Source: [Pasteurella] aerogenes
GTDB lineage: Bacteria; Pseudomonadota; Gammaproteobacteria; Enterobacterales; Pasteurellaceae
Direction: 5' to 3'
DNA: 64,000 nt
Assembly: GCA_900637275.1 (NCBI GenBank)
Contig: LR134362.1
Coordinates: forward strand, 186,001 to 250,000
The translations under genes were made by a program, and so were the position numbers. The notes under the pieces were generated by a model. That model did not search any database. It was not told where the DNA came from and saw only the letters and a list, made by a program, of their open reading frames with translations. Below are positions 17,702 to 27,452 of this stretch, one piece after another; position 1 is the stretch's first letter; each line of letters begins with the position of its first letter.

Positions 17702-17732
17702 ATAAGCCGGGATCAAATCCGGCTTATTTTCG
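17702..17732 (+). terminator. Terminator after lon
   Basis: ATAAGCCGG, eight-base loop, CCGGCTTAT, TTTT. A lone uptake signal (17675-17683) lies between the lon stop and this hairpin. Confidence 0.85.
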
Positions 17733-17858
17733 TTTTTTCCGTGTTTTTCATGGTGCGAAGGCGTAAAGTTTCTATTATAATCAAAAAGATTTGCGGTAGC
17801 GGGTAGTTTATGTTGCCGATAATTGGTTTTAATTATCACTATTACAGGAATAGATTCA

Positions 17859-19712
17859 ATGTTAATGGAAAAATTTCATGCGGCGTCAAATAGCATTATT
17901 TGGAAGCTCATCTTAGGGCTTGTTGCAGTATCTTTTGTGCTAAGTGGTGTTGCCGGCTATATGTTTACTCAAGTAGATACGTCGGCTGCAAAAGTAAACG
18001 GAGTGGAAATTCCGCAGCAAACGTTTTTGCAGCAATACAATAATGAATATCAAGCATTAAGCCAACAACTTAGTGCGCAATTTGCCGCGGTGGCGGATTC
18101 ACCGGAGTTTGTCAGCGGTTTGCGCAAAAATATTTTGAATCGTTTAATTGATCAAGAATTATTGCGCCAATATAGTGAAGATCTAAAATTGGGCATTAGT
18201 GATGCGCAAATTAAACAAGAAATTGTTTCTATGCCATCATTACAAACAGATGGAAAATTTGACAATAATTTGTATCAACAAATGTTGGCGGCGAATGGAA
18301 TTAGTTCTGATGCGTATGCGGAATTGGTACGAGAAGCGCTGCGTCTTGAGCAATTACAAGCTGGGTTAGCTTCTTCTGATTTTATGGTACCGACACAAGC
18401 GGAGGCATTAGCAAAATTATTTTTCCAACGTCGCGAAGTGCGTTTAGCCACATTCCCGCTGGCTGATGAAATTGCCAAACAAACGGTCAGCGAGCAGGAA
18501 ATGCAAACCTATTATAAAGAAAATCAATCTGCTTTTGCTGCACCGGAATTAGTGAAAGTGCAATATATTGATTTAACGCGTACTTTAGCGGAAAAAAACG
18601 TTAAAGTGACTGATGTTGAGATTTCACAGTATTATCAAGATAATAAAGCCCAATATATGTCACAACGTTTGGCACATATTCAAGTTCCAACCGAACAAGA
18701 AGCGCAAACTATTTATGCTGATTTGCAAAAAGGCGAATCGTTCACCCAGTTGGCGAAATTATATTCGACCGATAAAATTTCCGGTGCCAACGGTGGGGAT
18801 TTGGATTGGGTGACTCCGGGCATGATGCCGCCTGAATTTGAAACCGCGGCAAGTAAACTTGATGTTGGGCAATACAGCCAGCCGGTGAAAGTGGATAATG
18901 CGTATCACATTATTAAATTGGAAGATGAAAAAGTACGTTCGTTAGATGAAGTGAAAAATGAAATTGCGGTGAAAATTCGTAATGAATTAGCCGCAAATGC
19001 GTTTTATGCTTTGGAAAAACAAGTAAACGAGAAAGCCTTTGAAAATCCAGATAGTTTAGAAAATGCGGCGAAAGCGGCAGAAGTGAATATGCAAGAAACC
19101 GCCTATTTTTCACGCCAAAATATTCCTGCAGAGTTAAATTATGCTAATGTAGTTTCGACCATTTTTGATTCGGATATTACCCAAGGCGGGGCAAATTCGG
19201 AAGCCATTAACGTAGGCGATCAGCATTCTATCGTGGTTCGCGTGGTGGAACATAAACCAGAAGGAATTCGTTCTTTTGAGGAGGCGAAGGCGGATATTGA
19301 AAACTATCTGAAACGCCAAAAAGCGGAATCATTAGTGTTGGAGCAAGCGAAGAAATTAGCCGATGGCTTATCTGCGGCGACAACTCAAGAAAGCGCACTT
19401 AATTTCTCTGCGGCGCAATCTTTGGTGTATGCAGAAAATAAAGATCCAGTGTTGAATAATGCGATTTTTGCGATGGCAAAACCGGCAGAAAATAAAACCA
19501 CCTATGGTGTTGCTAAAGATGGTAACGGTGATGTGGTTGTGGTGGCATTGCAAAACGTTGAAGATGGTAAATTGTCTGGTGAGCAATTAACGACATTTAA
19601 TGCCCAGCTTGAGCAAGATCGTCAACTCGCTTTACGCAATACGGTTTTAGCGGCATTACGCCATAAAGCGAAAGTGGAAATCAATGAAGAATTTATGAGC
19701 AAGGATGAGTAA
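17859..19712 (+). CDS. ppiD: Periplasmic chaperone PpiD
   Basis: PpiD is an inner-membrane-anchored chaperone with an inactive or weak parvulin domain that helps proteins leaving the SecYEG channel. The protein (618 aa from this start) has one N-terminal transmembrane segment (about residues 17-36, LILGLVAVSFVLSGVAGYMF), a SurA-like region, a parvulin domain near 255-345 (AHIQVPTEQEAQ...GGDLDWVTPGMMPPEF) and a long C-terminal part. The start at 17859 follows AGGA; MEKFHAASNSIIWK then aligns with E. coli PpiD. A perfect TATAAT lies at 17776-17781, without a clear -35. An upstream in-frame codon at 17823 is unlikely. Confidence 0.93.
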   Translation: MLMEKFHAASNSIIWKLILGLVAVSFVLSGVAGYMFTQVDTSAAKVNGVEIPQQTFLQQYNNEYQALSQQLSAQFAAVADSPEFVSGLRKNILNRLIDQELLRQYSEDLKLGISDAQIKQEIVSMPSLQTDGKFDNNLYQQMLAANGISSDAYAELVREALRLEQLQAGLASSDFMVPTQAEALAKLFFQRREVRLATFPLADEIAKQTVSEQEMQTYYKENQSAFAAPELVKVQYIDLTRTLAEKNVKVTDVEISQYYQDNKAQYMSQRLAHIQVPTEQEAQTIYADLQKGESFTQLAKLYSTDKISGANGGDLDWVTPGMMPPEFETAASKLDVGQYSQPVKVDNAYHIIKLEDEKVRSLDEVKNEIAVKIRNELAANAFYALEKQVNEKAFENPDSLENAAKAAEVNMQETAYFSRQNIPAELNYANVVSTIFDSDITQGGANSEAINVGDQHSIVVRVVEHKPEGIRSFEEAKADIENYLKRQKAESLVLEQAKKLADGLSAATTQESALNFSAAQSLVYAENKDPVLNNAIFAMAKPAENKTTYGVAKDGNGDVVVVALQNVEDGKLSGEQLTTFNAQLEQDRQLALRNTVLAALRHKAKVEINEEFMSKDE

Positions 19713-19744
19713 TGTTGTTGCATCTTTGATATTCCATTAAAGCA

Positions 19745-19785
19745 GAATGCTCGACTGAAAATCAGATTTTGGTCGAGCATTATTT
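19745..19785 (+). terminator. Terminator after ppiD
   Basis: AATGCTCGAC and GTCGAGCATT pair imperfectly across a loop, followed by ATTTTT. It separates ppiD from the rpsB leader. Confidence 0.75.
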
Positions 19786-19882
19786 TTATATATTGCGAAA
19801 ATTTTCTGGTTTTTGACCGCACTTTATGATATAAAGCACGCCGATATTTTAATTTTTCAAAGATATCGAATTTATTTTAAAT

Positions 19883-19957
19883 CACACACATATCGCTCGG
19901 GTAAATCGGGGTGCCAAACGGTCGATTTGCTTGGTATGTGGAGGCTAAACCCCAAAC
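19883..19957 (+). promoter_or_regulatory. rpsB (S2) leader, ribosomal protein autoregulation site
   Basis: The leader just before rpsB contains CGGGGTGCC, then GGTATGTGGAGGC and AAACCCC in the same order and spacing as the E. coli rpsB leader, where S2 represses its own synthesis. GGGGT and ACCCC can pair to close the element. This is an RNA element in the transcript, recognised by motif order; I could not run a covariance search. Confidence 0.75.
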
Positions 19958-19972
19958 AAAAGGAAAAATATT

Positions 19973-20704
19973 ATGGCACAAGTTTCAATGCGCGATATGC
20001 TTCAAGCAGGCGTTCACTTCGGTCACCAAACTCGTTATTGGAATCCAAAAATGAAACCATTCATTTTCGGACCGCGTAATGGTGTGCATATCATCAACTT
20101 AGAAAAAACCGTTCCAATGTTTAATGAAGCGTTAGCAGAATTAACTCGCATTGCAAGCAATAACGGTAAAATCTTGTTTGTTGGTACAAAACGCGCAGCA
20201 ACTGAAGCAGTTAAAGCAGCAGCATTAGACTGTCAACAATATTATGTAAACCACCGTTGGTTAGGTGGTATGTTGACTAACTGGAAAACAGTTCGTCAAT
20301 CAATCAAACGCTTAAAAGATTTAGAAACTCAATCTCAAGATGGTACTTTCGACAAATTAACGAAGAAAGAAGCATTAATGCGTACGCGCGAGATGGAAAA
20401 ACTTGAATTAAGTCTTGGCGGTATTAAAGATATGGCGGGTCTTCCGGATGCGATCTTCGTTATCGGTGCAGATCACGAACACATCTCTATTAAAGAAGCA
20501 AATAACTTGGGAATTCCGGTATTTGCTGTGGTTGATACTAACTCTACTCCAGATGGCGTAGATTTCGTTATCCCAGGTAACGATGACGCGACTCGTGCAA
20601 TTCAATTGTACCTTTCTGCAGCAGTTGCAGCAGTCAAAGAAGGTCGTCAACAAGAAACCGTTTCTGAAGAAAGTTTCGAAGCTGAAGCGGCTGCCGCTGA
20701 GTAA
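19973..20704 (+). CDS. rpsB: 30S ribosomal protein S2
   Basis: S2 is a core protein of the small ribosomal subunit. The 243-residue protein starts MAQVSMRDMLQAGVHFGHQTRYWNPKM and has NHRWLGGMLTNWKT and PDAIFVIGADHEHISIKEA, all S2 hallmarks. AAAGGAAAA is the ribosome site. It is followed by tsf, as in most bacteria, with a terminator-like hairpin in between that may lower tsf expression relative to S2. Confidence 0.98.
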   Translation: MAQVSMRDMLQAGVHFGHQTRYWNPKMKPFIFGPRNGVHIINLEKTVPMFNEALAELTRIASNNGKILFVGTKRAATEAVKAAALDCQQYYVNHRWLGGMLTNWKTVRQSIKRLKDLETQSQDGTFDKLTKKEALMRTREMEKLELSLGGIKDMAGLPDAIFVIGADHEHISIKEANNLGIPVFAVVDTNSTPDGVDFVIPGNDDATRAIQLYLSAAVAAVKEGRQQETVSEESFEAEAAAAE

Positions 20705-20764
20705 TTCGGTTGGCTCAGACGGTGAGTGGCGTAAGCCCTTATTAATCACAACGATTAATTGGTT

Positions 20765-20796
20765 AGCAGGGGGCTTGATGGCTCCCTGCTTTTTTC
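20765..20796 (+). terminator. Attenuator-like hairpin between rpsB and tsf
   Basis: AGCAGGGGGC and GGCTCCCTGCT form a long stem with one mismatch, followed by TTTTTTC. Since tsf is expected to be co-transcribed with rpsB, this probably acts as a partial terminator. A second hairpin from an imperfect uptake signal (AAGTGTGGT) and a perfect one (20818-20826) follows at 20802-20826. Confidence 0.75.
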
Positions 20797-20857
20797 ATTA
20801 AAAGTGTGGTAATAATGACCGCACTTTAAACTCAATAGCGTGATAGAGGATTTTAAA

Positions 20858-21709
20858 ATGGCTGAAATTACAGCAGCATTAGTTAAAGAACTTCGTGAAC
20901 GTACCGGCGCCGGTATGATGGAATGTAAAAAAGCCTTAGTAGAAGCTAACGGTGATATTGAATTAGCCATCGATAATATGCGTAAATCCGGTCAAGCAAA
21001 AGCAGCGAAAAAAGCAGGTCGTATTGCAGCGGAAGGCGTAATTTTAGCGCGTCTTGCAGAAGGTTTCGGTGTGTTGGTTGAAATGAACTGCGAAACTGAC
21101 TTCGTAGCAAAAGATGCCGGTTTCTTAGGCTTGGCAAATGAAGTGGCTGACTATGCGGTAGCAAACAAAGGTGTTGCAATTGAAGCATTACAAGCACAAT
21201 TTGAAGAAAAACGTGCAGCATTAGTGGCTAAAATTGGTGAAAACATGACAATTCGTCGTGTTCAATATTTAGATGGTCAAGTGATTGCACAATACTTACA
21301 CGGTGCAAAAATCGGTGTATTAGTTGCTGGTGAAGGCTCTGCTGATGAGTTGAAAAAAGTGGCAATGCACGTGGCTGCAAGCCGTCCTGAATATGTTAAC
21401 CCAAGTGATGTGCCGGCTGATGTGGTTGAACATGAGCGTAATATCCAAGTGGATATCGCAATGCAATCTGGTAAACCACGCGAAATCGCAGAAAAAATGG
21501 TTGAAGGTCGCATGAAAAAATTCACTGGTGAAGTATCATTAACAGGTCAACCGTTTGTTATGGATCCTTCTCAATCTGTGGGCGATTACTTAAAATCAGT
21601 TAATTCTTCTGTCTCTAGCTTTATCCGTTTAGAAGTGGGTGAAGGCATTGAGAAAGTAGAAGAAGATTTTGCTGCAGAAGTGGCTAAAATTACTGGCGGA
21701 AACGCATAA
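20858..21709 (+). CDS. tsf: Elongation factor Ts
   Basis: EF-Ts recycles EF-Tu by exchanging GDP for GTP. The 283-residue protein has the N-terminal motif LRERTGAGMMECKKAL and the TDFVAKD element (NCETDFVAKDAGF) that contacts EF-Tu, then the core domains with AASRPEYVNPSDVP and MQSGKPREIAEKMVEGRMKKF. The start at 20858 follows AGAGGA; an earlier in-frame codon at 20840 has no ribosome site. pyrH does not follow within this window. Confidence 0.98.
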   Translation: MAEITAALVKELRERTGAGMMECKKALVEANGDIELAIDNMRKSGQAKAAKKAGRIAAEGVILARLAEGFGVLVEMNCETDFVAKDAGFLGLANEVADYAVANKGVAIEALQAQFEEKRAALVAKIGENMTIRRVQYLDGQVIAQYLHGAKIGVLVAGEGSADELKKVAMHVAASRPEYVNPSDVPADVVEHERNIQVDIAMQSGKPREIAEKMVEGRMKKFTGEVSLTGQPFVMDPSQSVGDYLKSVNSSVSSFIRLEVGEGIEKVEEDFAAEVAKITGGNA

Positions 21710-21730
21710 TTTTCGCTTTGAATAAGCATA

Positions 21731-21764
21731 AAAAAGCGGGTTGATGATAACCCGCTTTTTGTTT
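21731..21764. terminator. Terminator between tsf and ppx
   Basis: AAAAGCGGGTT, loop, AACCCGCTTTTT. Both strands have T-runs after the stem, so it can serve tsf and the convergent ppx. Confidence 0.88.
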
Positions 21765-21782
21765 GACAGTTTTTATGTGGCA

Positions 21783-23330
21783 TTATTTGAATGTTAATTG
21801 AATGCCTAATTCGCCTAAGATTTGACTTTCTGCCGTTAAATCATTTTGTATTAACGGATTGCGATCAAGATACTCCGCTTCAAATTGCAACTGCCATGAA
21901 TTGGCGGCATTGTCCACTTCTAAGATCATTTTATGGGTCACTTCTGTCGCTTGGCGTGAGCGATTAAGCAAAATAGCTAATCTTAGTAGGCAAATAATCG
22001 CTATTACATCAGATTCAGCATAACGAGTAAATTTAGCCAGTTCTGTCAGTTTAAACTGATTAATTTGATAGCGGACAATGGTGGCGAGTAAACGTTGTTG
22101 CTCTTTGTCAAAACCCGGCAGTTCCATATTTTGCAGAATATAGGCGGAATGTTTTTGCATGCCTTTATGATTGATCACAATGCCTACTTCATGCAGTCTT
22201 GCCGCCCAGAGGAGAATCTCTTTCATTTCTTGCGCTATGCGTGGATTTTTCCAATTTTGATATTGTTTGGCAAGCAAGCGTGCGCTTTGATATACCCGAT
22301 CTGATTGAGGTAAATCTAAATTAAATTGCGTTGCTAATGCCACCGCTGTACGCTGGCGGATATTTTGCACTTGGAAATTTTTTTCTAATCCGTACATAAC
22401 GCCTTCGCGTAACGCTCCGTCGGAATAACGCATTTGTTTGATTTTATACGTATCAAAAATGGCACTTAAAATCGCCAGACCTGGTACAAAGACATCGATA
22501 CGATCATCGCTTAATCCCGGCATTCGCAATTGATTGAAATGAGAGACGTTGAGTGTTTGTTTAATTAATTGATCAAGGCGTTCCGGCGTGATGATGCCAT
22601 TAGGATCGATGGTAATGCTGATGACCTGTGAAACCGTTTTAATGGTACCAGAGGAGCCTAAAACCGATTCCCAACCAAGGCTGCGATATTCAAATTCTAA
22701 ATCTTCAATTTTATTTAGCGCACTTTGCTTGGCGCGCTCAAAATTCTCTTGAGAAATTTTCCCTTTCGGAAAAAATTGGGTGCCAAAACTGACACAGCCC
22801 ATATGGCGGCTTTCCGCGATTAATGGGACAAAATCATCACCAATGATCATTTCGGTTGATCCACCGCCAATATCAATCACAAATTTGCGCCCAACTTCCG
22901 GTTGAGTGTGCGACACGCCGGCATAAATGGTTTTCGCCTCCATTTCGCCGGTAATGATATTAATTGGGTAAGGAAATACCGCTTTGGCTTGACGTAAAAA
23001 TTCATCATTATTAACTGCAGTTCGTAGAGTATAGGTTCCGACCACACTCACATTATTTGGATCAAATCCTTGTAATCGTTCCGCAAATAAAGCGAGACAG
23101 TCGATCCCGCGAGTAATAGCCTCTTGGCTTAATACTTTATTTTCATCTAATCCTTCGGCTAATTTTACTTTCTGTTTTAAGCGCGATAAGACTTGAATTG
23201 AACCGTTTACAATACGGGCAACGATCATATGAAAGCTATTGGAGCCTAAATCAATAGCCGCGATTTCTCTCACACTATGACGCTTTTTATCAAGTGCGGT
23301 GACTTTTTCTGTTAAATTTTCGTTATGCAT
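21783..23330 (-). CDS. ppx: Exopolyphosphatase (Ppx/GppA family)
   Basis: Ppx removes terminal phosphates from polyphosphate; the related GppA converts pppGpp to ppGpp, and the two are not always told apart by sequence. The 515-residue protein has the ASKHA ATPase motifs AAIDLGSNSFHMIVAR near residue 25 and FVIDIGGGSTEMIIG near 150, and the C-terminal HD-like helical domain (ARLHEVGIVINHKGMQKHSAYI). The length fits Ppx (E. coli 513) better than GppA (494). It starts 8 bases after tamB, in one transcript with tamA-tamB. An uptake signal (23292-23300) falls inside its N-terminal coding part. Confidence 0.85.
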   Translation of the reverse strand: MHNENLTEKVTALDKKRHSVREIAAIDLGSNSFHMIVARIVNGSIQVLSRLKQKVKLAEGLDENKVLSQEAITRGIDCLALFAERLQGFDPNNVSVVGTYTLRTAVNNDEFLRQAKAVFPYPINIITGEMEAKTIYAGVSHTQPEVGRKFVIDIGGGSTEMIIGDDFVPLIAESRHMGCVSFGTQFFPKGKISQENFERAKQSALNKIEDLEFEYRSLGWESVLGSSGTIKTVSQVISITIDPNGIITPERLDQLIKQTLNVSHFNQLRMPGLSDDRIDVFVPGLAILSAIFDTYKIKQMRYSDGALREGVMYGLEKNFQVQNIRQRTAVALATQFNLDLPQSDRVYQSARLLAKQYQNWKNPRIAQEMKEILLWAARLHEVGIVINHKGMQKHSAYILQNMELPGFDKEQQRLLATIVRYQINQFKLTELAKFTRYAESDVIAIICLLRLAILLNRSRQATEVTHKMILEVDNAANSWQLQFEAEYLDRNPLIQNDLTAESQILGELGIQLTFK

Positions 23331-23338
23331 AGACGTTC

Positions 23339-26300
23339 CTAAAATTCAAATCGATACAAGAGATCAAATGCTTGATTTACCCCTGATACAGATTGTACAT
23401 AAAGTTGCGGTAATAATTTATAGCGTACGGTAAATTCAGCTAATCCGTCAAATAAGCCAACGCCATATTTGACTTGTAGGCGTGGTGTAATATTACCGCT
23501 TACCACCACTTGTGAGTTGTCACCAACACCTTGCGTTCCGATATTGAGATCTTGAATACCAAAGGTTTCTCCAATACCGCCGATCACTTTTCCGCTTTTT
23601 GCCAATCCCATGCCCAATAACGCGGTACCAACTGCGCTGCCGGAACCGGCTTCGCCACTATTTTCCAGAGAGCGCCCGGTTAATAAATAAGCCAAGGCTT
23701 GATCTTGTGGCATACTTGGTTGAGAGAATACCGTAACTTCAGGGCTGTCTGCAATACCCACGACATTCACCCCGGCAGTGACATTACTGTCCTCCATCGC
23801 ATCAGGATTGCGGATCGCTTCAATTTCCAACATTGGTTGTGATGGCATACCGGAGAAACTGATTTGTCCTTTACGGATTAACAGATCTTGACCGAATGCG
23901 GCGTAACGTCCTTCATGTAAATTAATTTGTCCATACAATCCCAATTGACCGCGATCTTGTCGAACTGATAGTAGGCCTTGTAATTCGGTTTGTAATCCAT
24001 AGGCATTTAATCTAACGTCGTTGCCAATTTTGATTTTCAGATCGGAACGAATTTCCATTCCGCTTGTGGTTTTTGCCGGCATTGGCTGTTTTTTTGCCAA
24101 TTGCTGCGTTAAGGTCGGTTTTTGATCCAAAATGACCTCATCCGGGCTGACGGATACGGCGCTATCTGGCAAACTTTCGATCGCAATTCTTGCCCACGGA
24201 ATATCAATATTTCCCGATAATTCCAATAATTTTGGCGAGGCAGTGATTTCAATATCTGGACTGATCTTTAATTTTGCCATCGATGGAATGCTGACATTAA
24301 ATCGATCCGCTTGCGCGCGCAGACGGGTATTCCAGCGATCCACGTTTTGCCAATCGGCATTACCATCAACATTGAGGCGACTATCATTAGTTTGTACATA
24401 GCCTTGTAACGTAGAACGATTGCCTTGGAATTGCAAGTTAAGCTCACCGTCATTAATATCAAAAGGCATCGCTTTCATTTTAGTTTTCAATCGGTTAGCG
24501 ACAAATGAACCAGTCAGCAATGGCGCATTTAAATTTCCACCGAAACTCAAACGCGCATTGACGTCACCGGCGACACTTTCGCCGCGAGACAGTAATTGAT
24601 TAGCCAAATTTAAATTCACATTTTGAATATTCAACGTTCCGCCCAATTGACGAGCGTTGGCTAAATCTTGGATGCGAATGTCAGTATTGATTTGCCCTTG
24701 ATTTTGAATATTAATTGTTGATTTCAACGCCAAATTATTATCTTGCAAATCTGCATTGAAGGTTAATTTTGGAATATCCAATTTAAAGGTTCGGTAGTCA
24801 ATCGGTTGATTGACTGATAGGGCATTTCCATCAATCTGCAAGGCTAATTTCAATGGTTTATCGACGAACCATTCCACATTCCCTTTACTTTGTAATTGCC
24901 CTTTGAATAGCTCTTTTTCCAAATAATGATTGATGAGCGCTAAATCAAGTTTTTTAATTTCAAATGGCATATTCCCATTTTTACCGGCTTTAAAGTTTTG
25001 CGGAAAACACAATTCCACACCGGTATTAATCCAACAATGCGCGGAAATTCCAGCGATAGTTTGTTTATTATCATAATCTAGGTTTACATTTTGATTATTC
25101 CGCCATGCGCCGACCGGTGAGCTGATGTTCACTTGGCTTAATACACCGTTCCATTGTTGCGAAGTGCGGTCAAAATTTCCGGATAAATTTAAATCTGCCG
25201 CTAGTGGCTCACCCTGAGATTGTAATTGCAGACGATGATTTTTTTCATCACCACTTAAGGTTAATTTGGCATTACGAATATTGACTTCGTTATATACCAA
25301 ACCACCGATGCCCAAATCTAAATTACCCTTGATAAGCTTTTCGGATGTCACTTGTCCTTGCAAAGATAACGTTGCCAGACGCATATCATTAAATTGGATA
25401 TTTCGCCCATTCAAATCCATATTTAAGTTCGGTTCGGTGATTTTGCCGGAAAGCGTCACTTTACCATTGAGTGCCGCGTTTAAATTTGGCAATAATCCGC
25501 GTAAATTTGGCGCTTGGATATCCAAATTAAAATCAGATTTTTCACCTAATTCACCTTGGGCGGTAATTTTATTTTCGCCATAAGTTAAGTATAGATTCGG
25601 GATCGACAACAATTTTTCTTTGGTGGCAGTGAGATTGCCGGTCAGATTGAGCGGACGCTGGGATAAAGTACCTTGCAATGCCAATTCCGGTATATTAACT
25701 AACCAGTTTTGCCCTTGGACTTCTCCATCCGAACGGATTTTACCGGATAATACCGCCGGAAATTGCGCTAAATAATCGCCTAAATTTAATTGCGACAAAT
25801 CCAGCGACGTTTGCCATTTCACGCCCGATTGCCAATCCGCTTTACCGCTTAATAATGCGCTGCCTTTTAAGGTATTGAGTTGCAATTTTTCAATGTTAGC
25901 ATATGACAAACCACCCTGTAGATTTAAATCCACATCGCTTTTCGGGATCCCCATGCCTTGCGCACTTCCTTTGAGTTGGGCTTGATAATCCAATAAATTT
26001 CCTTCAATGGTTAAATCAAGTTTGGAAACTTGTAGGGCATCAGCGTTTTTCGCTGCAAGGGGATATTGCAATTTATCGCTGTGTAAGGTGAGATGAAATG
26101 GCGTTTTTTCTTGGTTAAGCTGAACTTCTGCCTGTAATTGCGCTTGTATACCGCCATTGGCTTGGATGGAAAGTGCGGTCTGTTTTTTTAAATTTCCATT
26201 TAATGTCAAATCAATCTGCGTATCAGGCAACAATACCTGGTCATTTTCGCTGATTTTTTTGACCGCACTTTGCAATTGAAAATCTAACGGAAATTCGCCA

Positions 26301-27439
26301 TTGAGTTGCAATTGTCCTTGTCCTTGCAGATTGCCTAAAGAACTTTCCAGTTGTAAAGTGTGTAATTGCACGAGATGATCTTGTGCCTGTGCTTGAATTT
26401 GCCAATGGGGAATATCTACCGTTTGCAGCACTTTTTCATCTTGGTCAAGTTGTTGATACTGCCAATTTTTTCCTTGTAGATCTTGCAAATTTAATGCAAA
26501 AGGTAAATTAATTTGCGCAATATCGCCGAGTAATGCCGGCGTTAGTTTTTGTTCCAACGCATGCCAATCAATTGGTTGCGCCACTTTTTCTTGTTCGGCT
26601 TGTTCCGCTTTTTCTACCGCCGCAATTGCTTCTGGATCTTTTATGGCTTCTTCGACAATTTTCGGCGCGATTTTGTCTTCTACAATGGTTTCAGTTACGG
26701 TTTTTTGTTCTTGAACAGCGTTAGTTTTTGCCTCTTTGTCTGCTTGTGCTTTTTCTTTTTGTTCCTTTTGCTGTTTTGCATCGTTTACGCTTTGTGCAAT
26801 TTGCGTGATAAAGCGCAGATCATTAATTTGCGTTGGTGAAATGACCAATCCTTGAGCATTATCTAGAGAAAGTGCGGTGGAAAATTGCGCGAGATCTAGC
26901 CGATTTTGATCAATTTTTAAGGCGAGTTGATCGATAGTAATGTGATCCACTGCAACGGAAATCGGCAAATGAATCGGTTGGAGTGGTGAATTATCTTTTG
27001 GCTTTTCTTCCGATGGTGGTAATTTTGCGCTATCAATTTGGATTAATGGTTGTTGCACACGCAAATCGCGCAAGCAAATTTGGGCTTGTAGTAGACAACT
27101 AAAATCCAGTTGTAAACGCACTTGTTCAATGTGCGTATCTACGCCTGGCGACTGGTAACGTACATTGCGTAAAACCAGTCCGTTTTGCAGTCCGCCTTCA
27201 ATTTGCTCAATGGCGAGCGAGTCAAGCAAATTATCGGTTAATTGAAGTAAACCTCGTTGACCGCTGTCGGTTGCTAAGGCACCAAGTAAGACAAAAATTG
27301 GCAAAATAACGACCGCACTTAGTCCGCAAGCTATTTTGCGACAGGTTTTCTTTTTCTTTGGTGGCGTATTTTGGGGCGAAGTTGCCTCATTTTTTATCGC
27401 CTCATCATGCTGTAGATATTGTTCTTGTTGTTCTGTCAT
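23339..27439 (-). CDS. tamB: Translocation and assembly module protein TamB
   Basis: TamB is an AsmA-like protein that spans the periplasm from the inner membrane and works with TamA in outer-membrane assembly and probably phospholipid transport. The 1366-residue protein has one N-terminal membrane segment (about 35-57), a very long beta-rich groove of repeating strands, and the conserved C-terminal DUF490 domain (IRKGQISFSGMPSQPMLEIEAIRNP, VFSQPSMPQDQALAYLLTGR, ending in LYRFEF). It is longer than E. coli TamB (1259), partly because of a charged Glu/Lys/Gln-rich stretch at residues 218-288. Thirteen bases separate it from tamA. Five uptake signals lie in the coding sequence. Confidence 0.93.
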   Translation of the reverse strand: MTEQQEQYLQHDEAIKNEATSPQNTPPKKKKTCRKIACGLSAVVILPIFVLLGALATDSGQRGLLQLTDNLLDSLAIEQIEGGLQNGLVLRNVRYQSPGVDTHIEQVRLQLDFSCLLQAQICLRDLRVQQPLIQIDSAKLPPSEEKPKDNSPLQPIHLPISVAVDHITIDQLALKIDQNRLDLAQFSTALSLDNAQGLVISPTQINDLRFITQIAQSVNDAKQQKEQKEKAQADKEAKTNAVQEQKTVTETIVEDKIAPKIVEEAIKDPEAIAAVEKAEQAEQEKVAQPIDWHALEQKLTPALLGDIAQINLPFALNLQDLQGKNWQYQQLDQDEKVLQTVDIPHWQIQAQAQDHLVQLHTLQLESSLGNLQGQGQLQLNGEFPLDFQLQSAVKKISENDQVLLPDTQIDLTLNGNLKKQTALSIQANGGIQAQLQAEVQLNQEKTPFHLTLHSDKLQYPLAAKNADALQVSKLDLTIEGNLLDYQAQLKGSAQGMGIPKSDVDLNLQGGLSYANIEKLQLNTLKGSALLSGKADWQSGVKWQTSLDLSQLNLGDYLAQFPAVLSGKIRSDGEVQGQNWLVNIPELALQGTLSQRPLNLTGNLTATKEKLLSIPNLYLTYGENKITAQGELGEKSDFNLDIQAPNLRGLLPNLNAALNGKVTLSGKITEPNLNMDLNGRNIQFNDMRLATLSLQGQVTSEKLIKGNLDLGIGGLVYNEVNIRNAKLTLSGDEKNHRLQLQSQGEPLAADLNLSGNFDRTSQQWNGVLSQVNISSPVGAWRNNQNVNLDYDNKQTIAGISAHCWINTGVELCFPQNFKAGKNGNMPFEIKKLDLALINHYLEKELFKGQLQSKGNVEWFVDKPLKLALQIDGNALSVNQPIDYRTFKLDIPKLTFNADLQDNNLALKSTINIQNQGQINTDIRIQDLANARQLGGTLNIQNVNLNLANQLLSRGESVAGDVNARLSFGGNLNAPLLTGSFVANRLKTKMKAMPFDINDGELNLQFQGNRSTLQGYVQTNDSRLNVDGNADWQNVDRWNTRLRAQADRFNVSIPSMAKLKISPDIEITASPKLLELSGNIDIPWARIAIESLPDSAVSVSPDEVILDQKPTLTQQLAKKQPMPAKTTSGMEIRSDLKIKIGNDVRLNAYGLQTELQGLLSVRQDRGQLGLYGQINLHEGRYAAFGQDLLIRKGQISFSGMPSQPMLEIEAIRNPDAMEDSNVTAGVNVVGIADSPEVTVFSQPSMPQDQALAYLLTGRSLENSGEAGSGSAVGTALLGMGLAKSGKVIGGIGETFGIQDLNIGTQGVGDNSQVVVSGNITPRLQVKYGVGLFDGLAEFTVRYKLLPQLYVQSVSGVNQAFDLLYRFEF

Positions 27440-27452
27440 GCTTTACCCTGTG

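Noticed and set aside
19813..20079. ORF crossing the rpsB leader
   Set aside because: It overlaps the S2 leader and the start of rpsB in another frame, with no sign of protein-like composition.
26549..26839. Phe-rich ORF opposite tamB
   Set aside because: It is the reverse-strand image of the charged Glu/Lys/Gln repeat in TamB.
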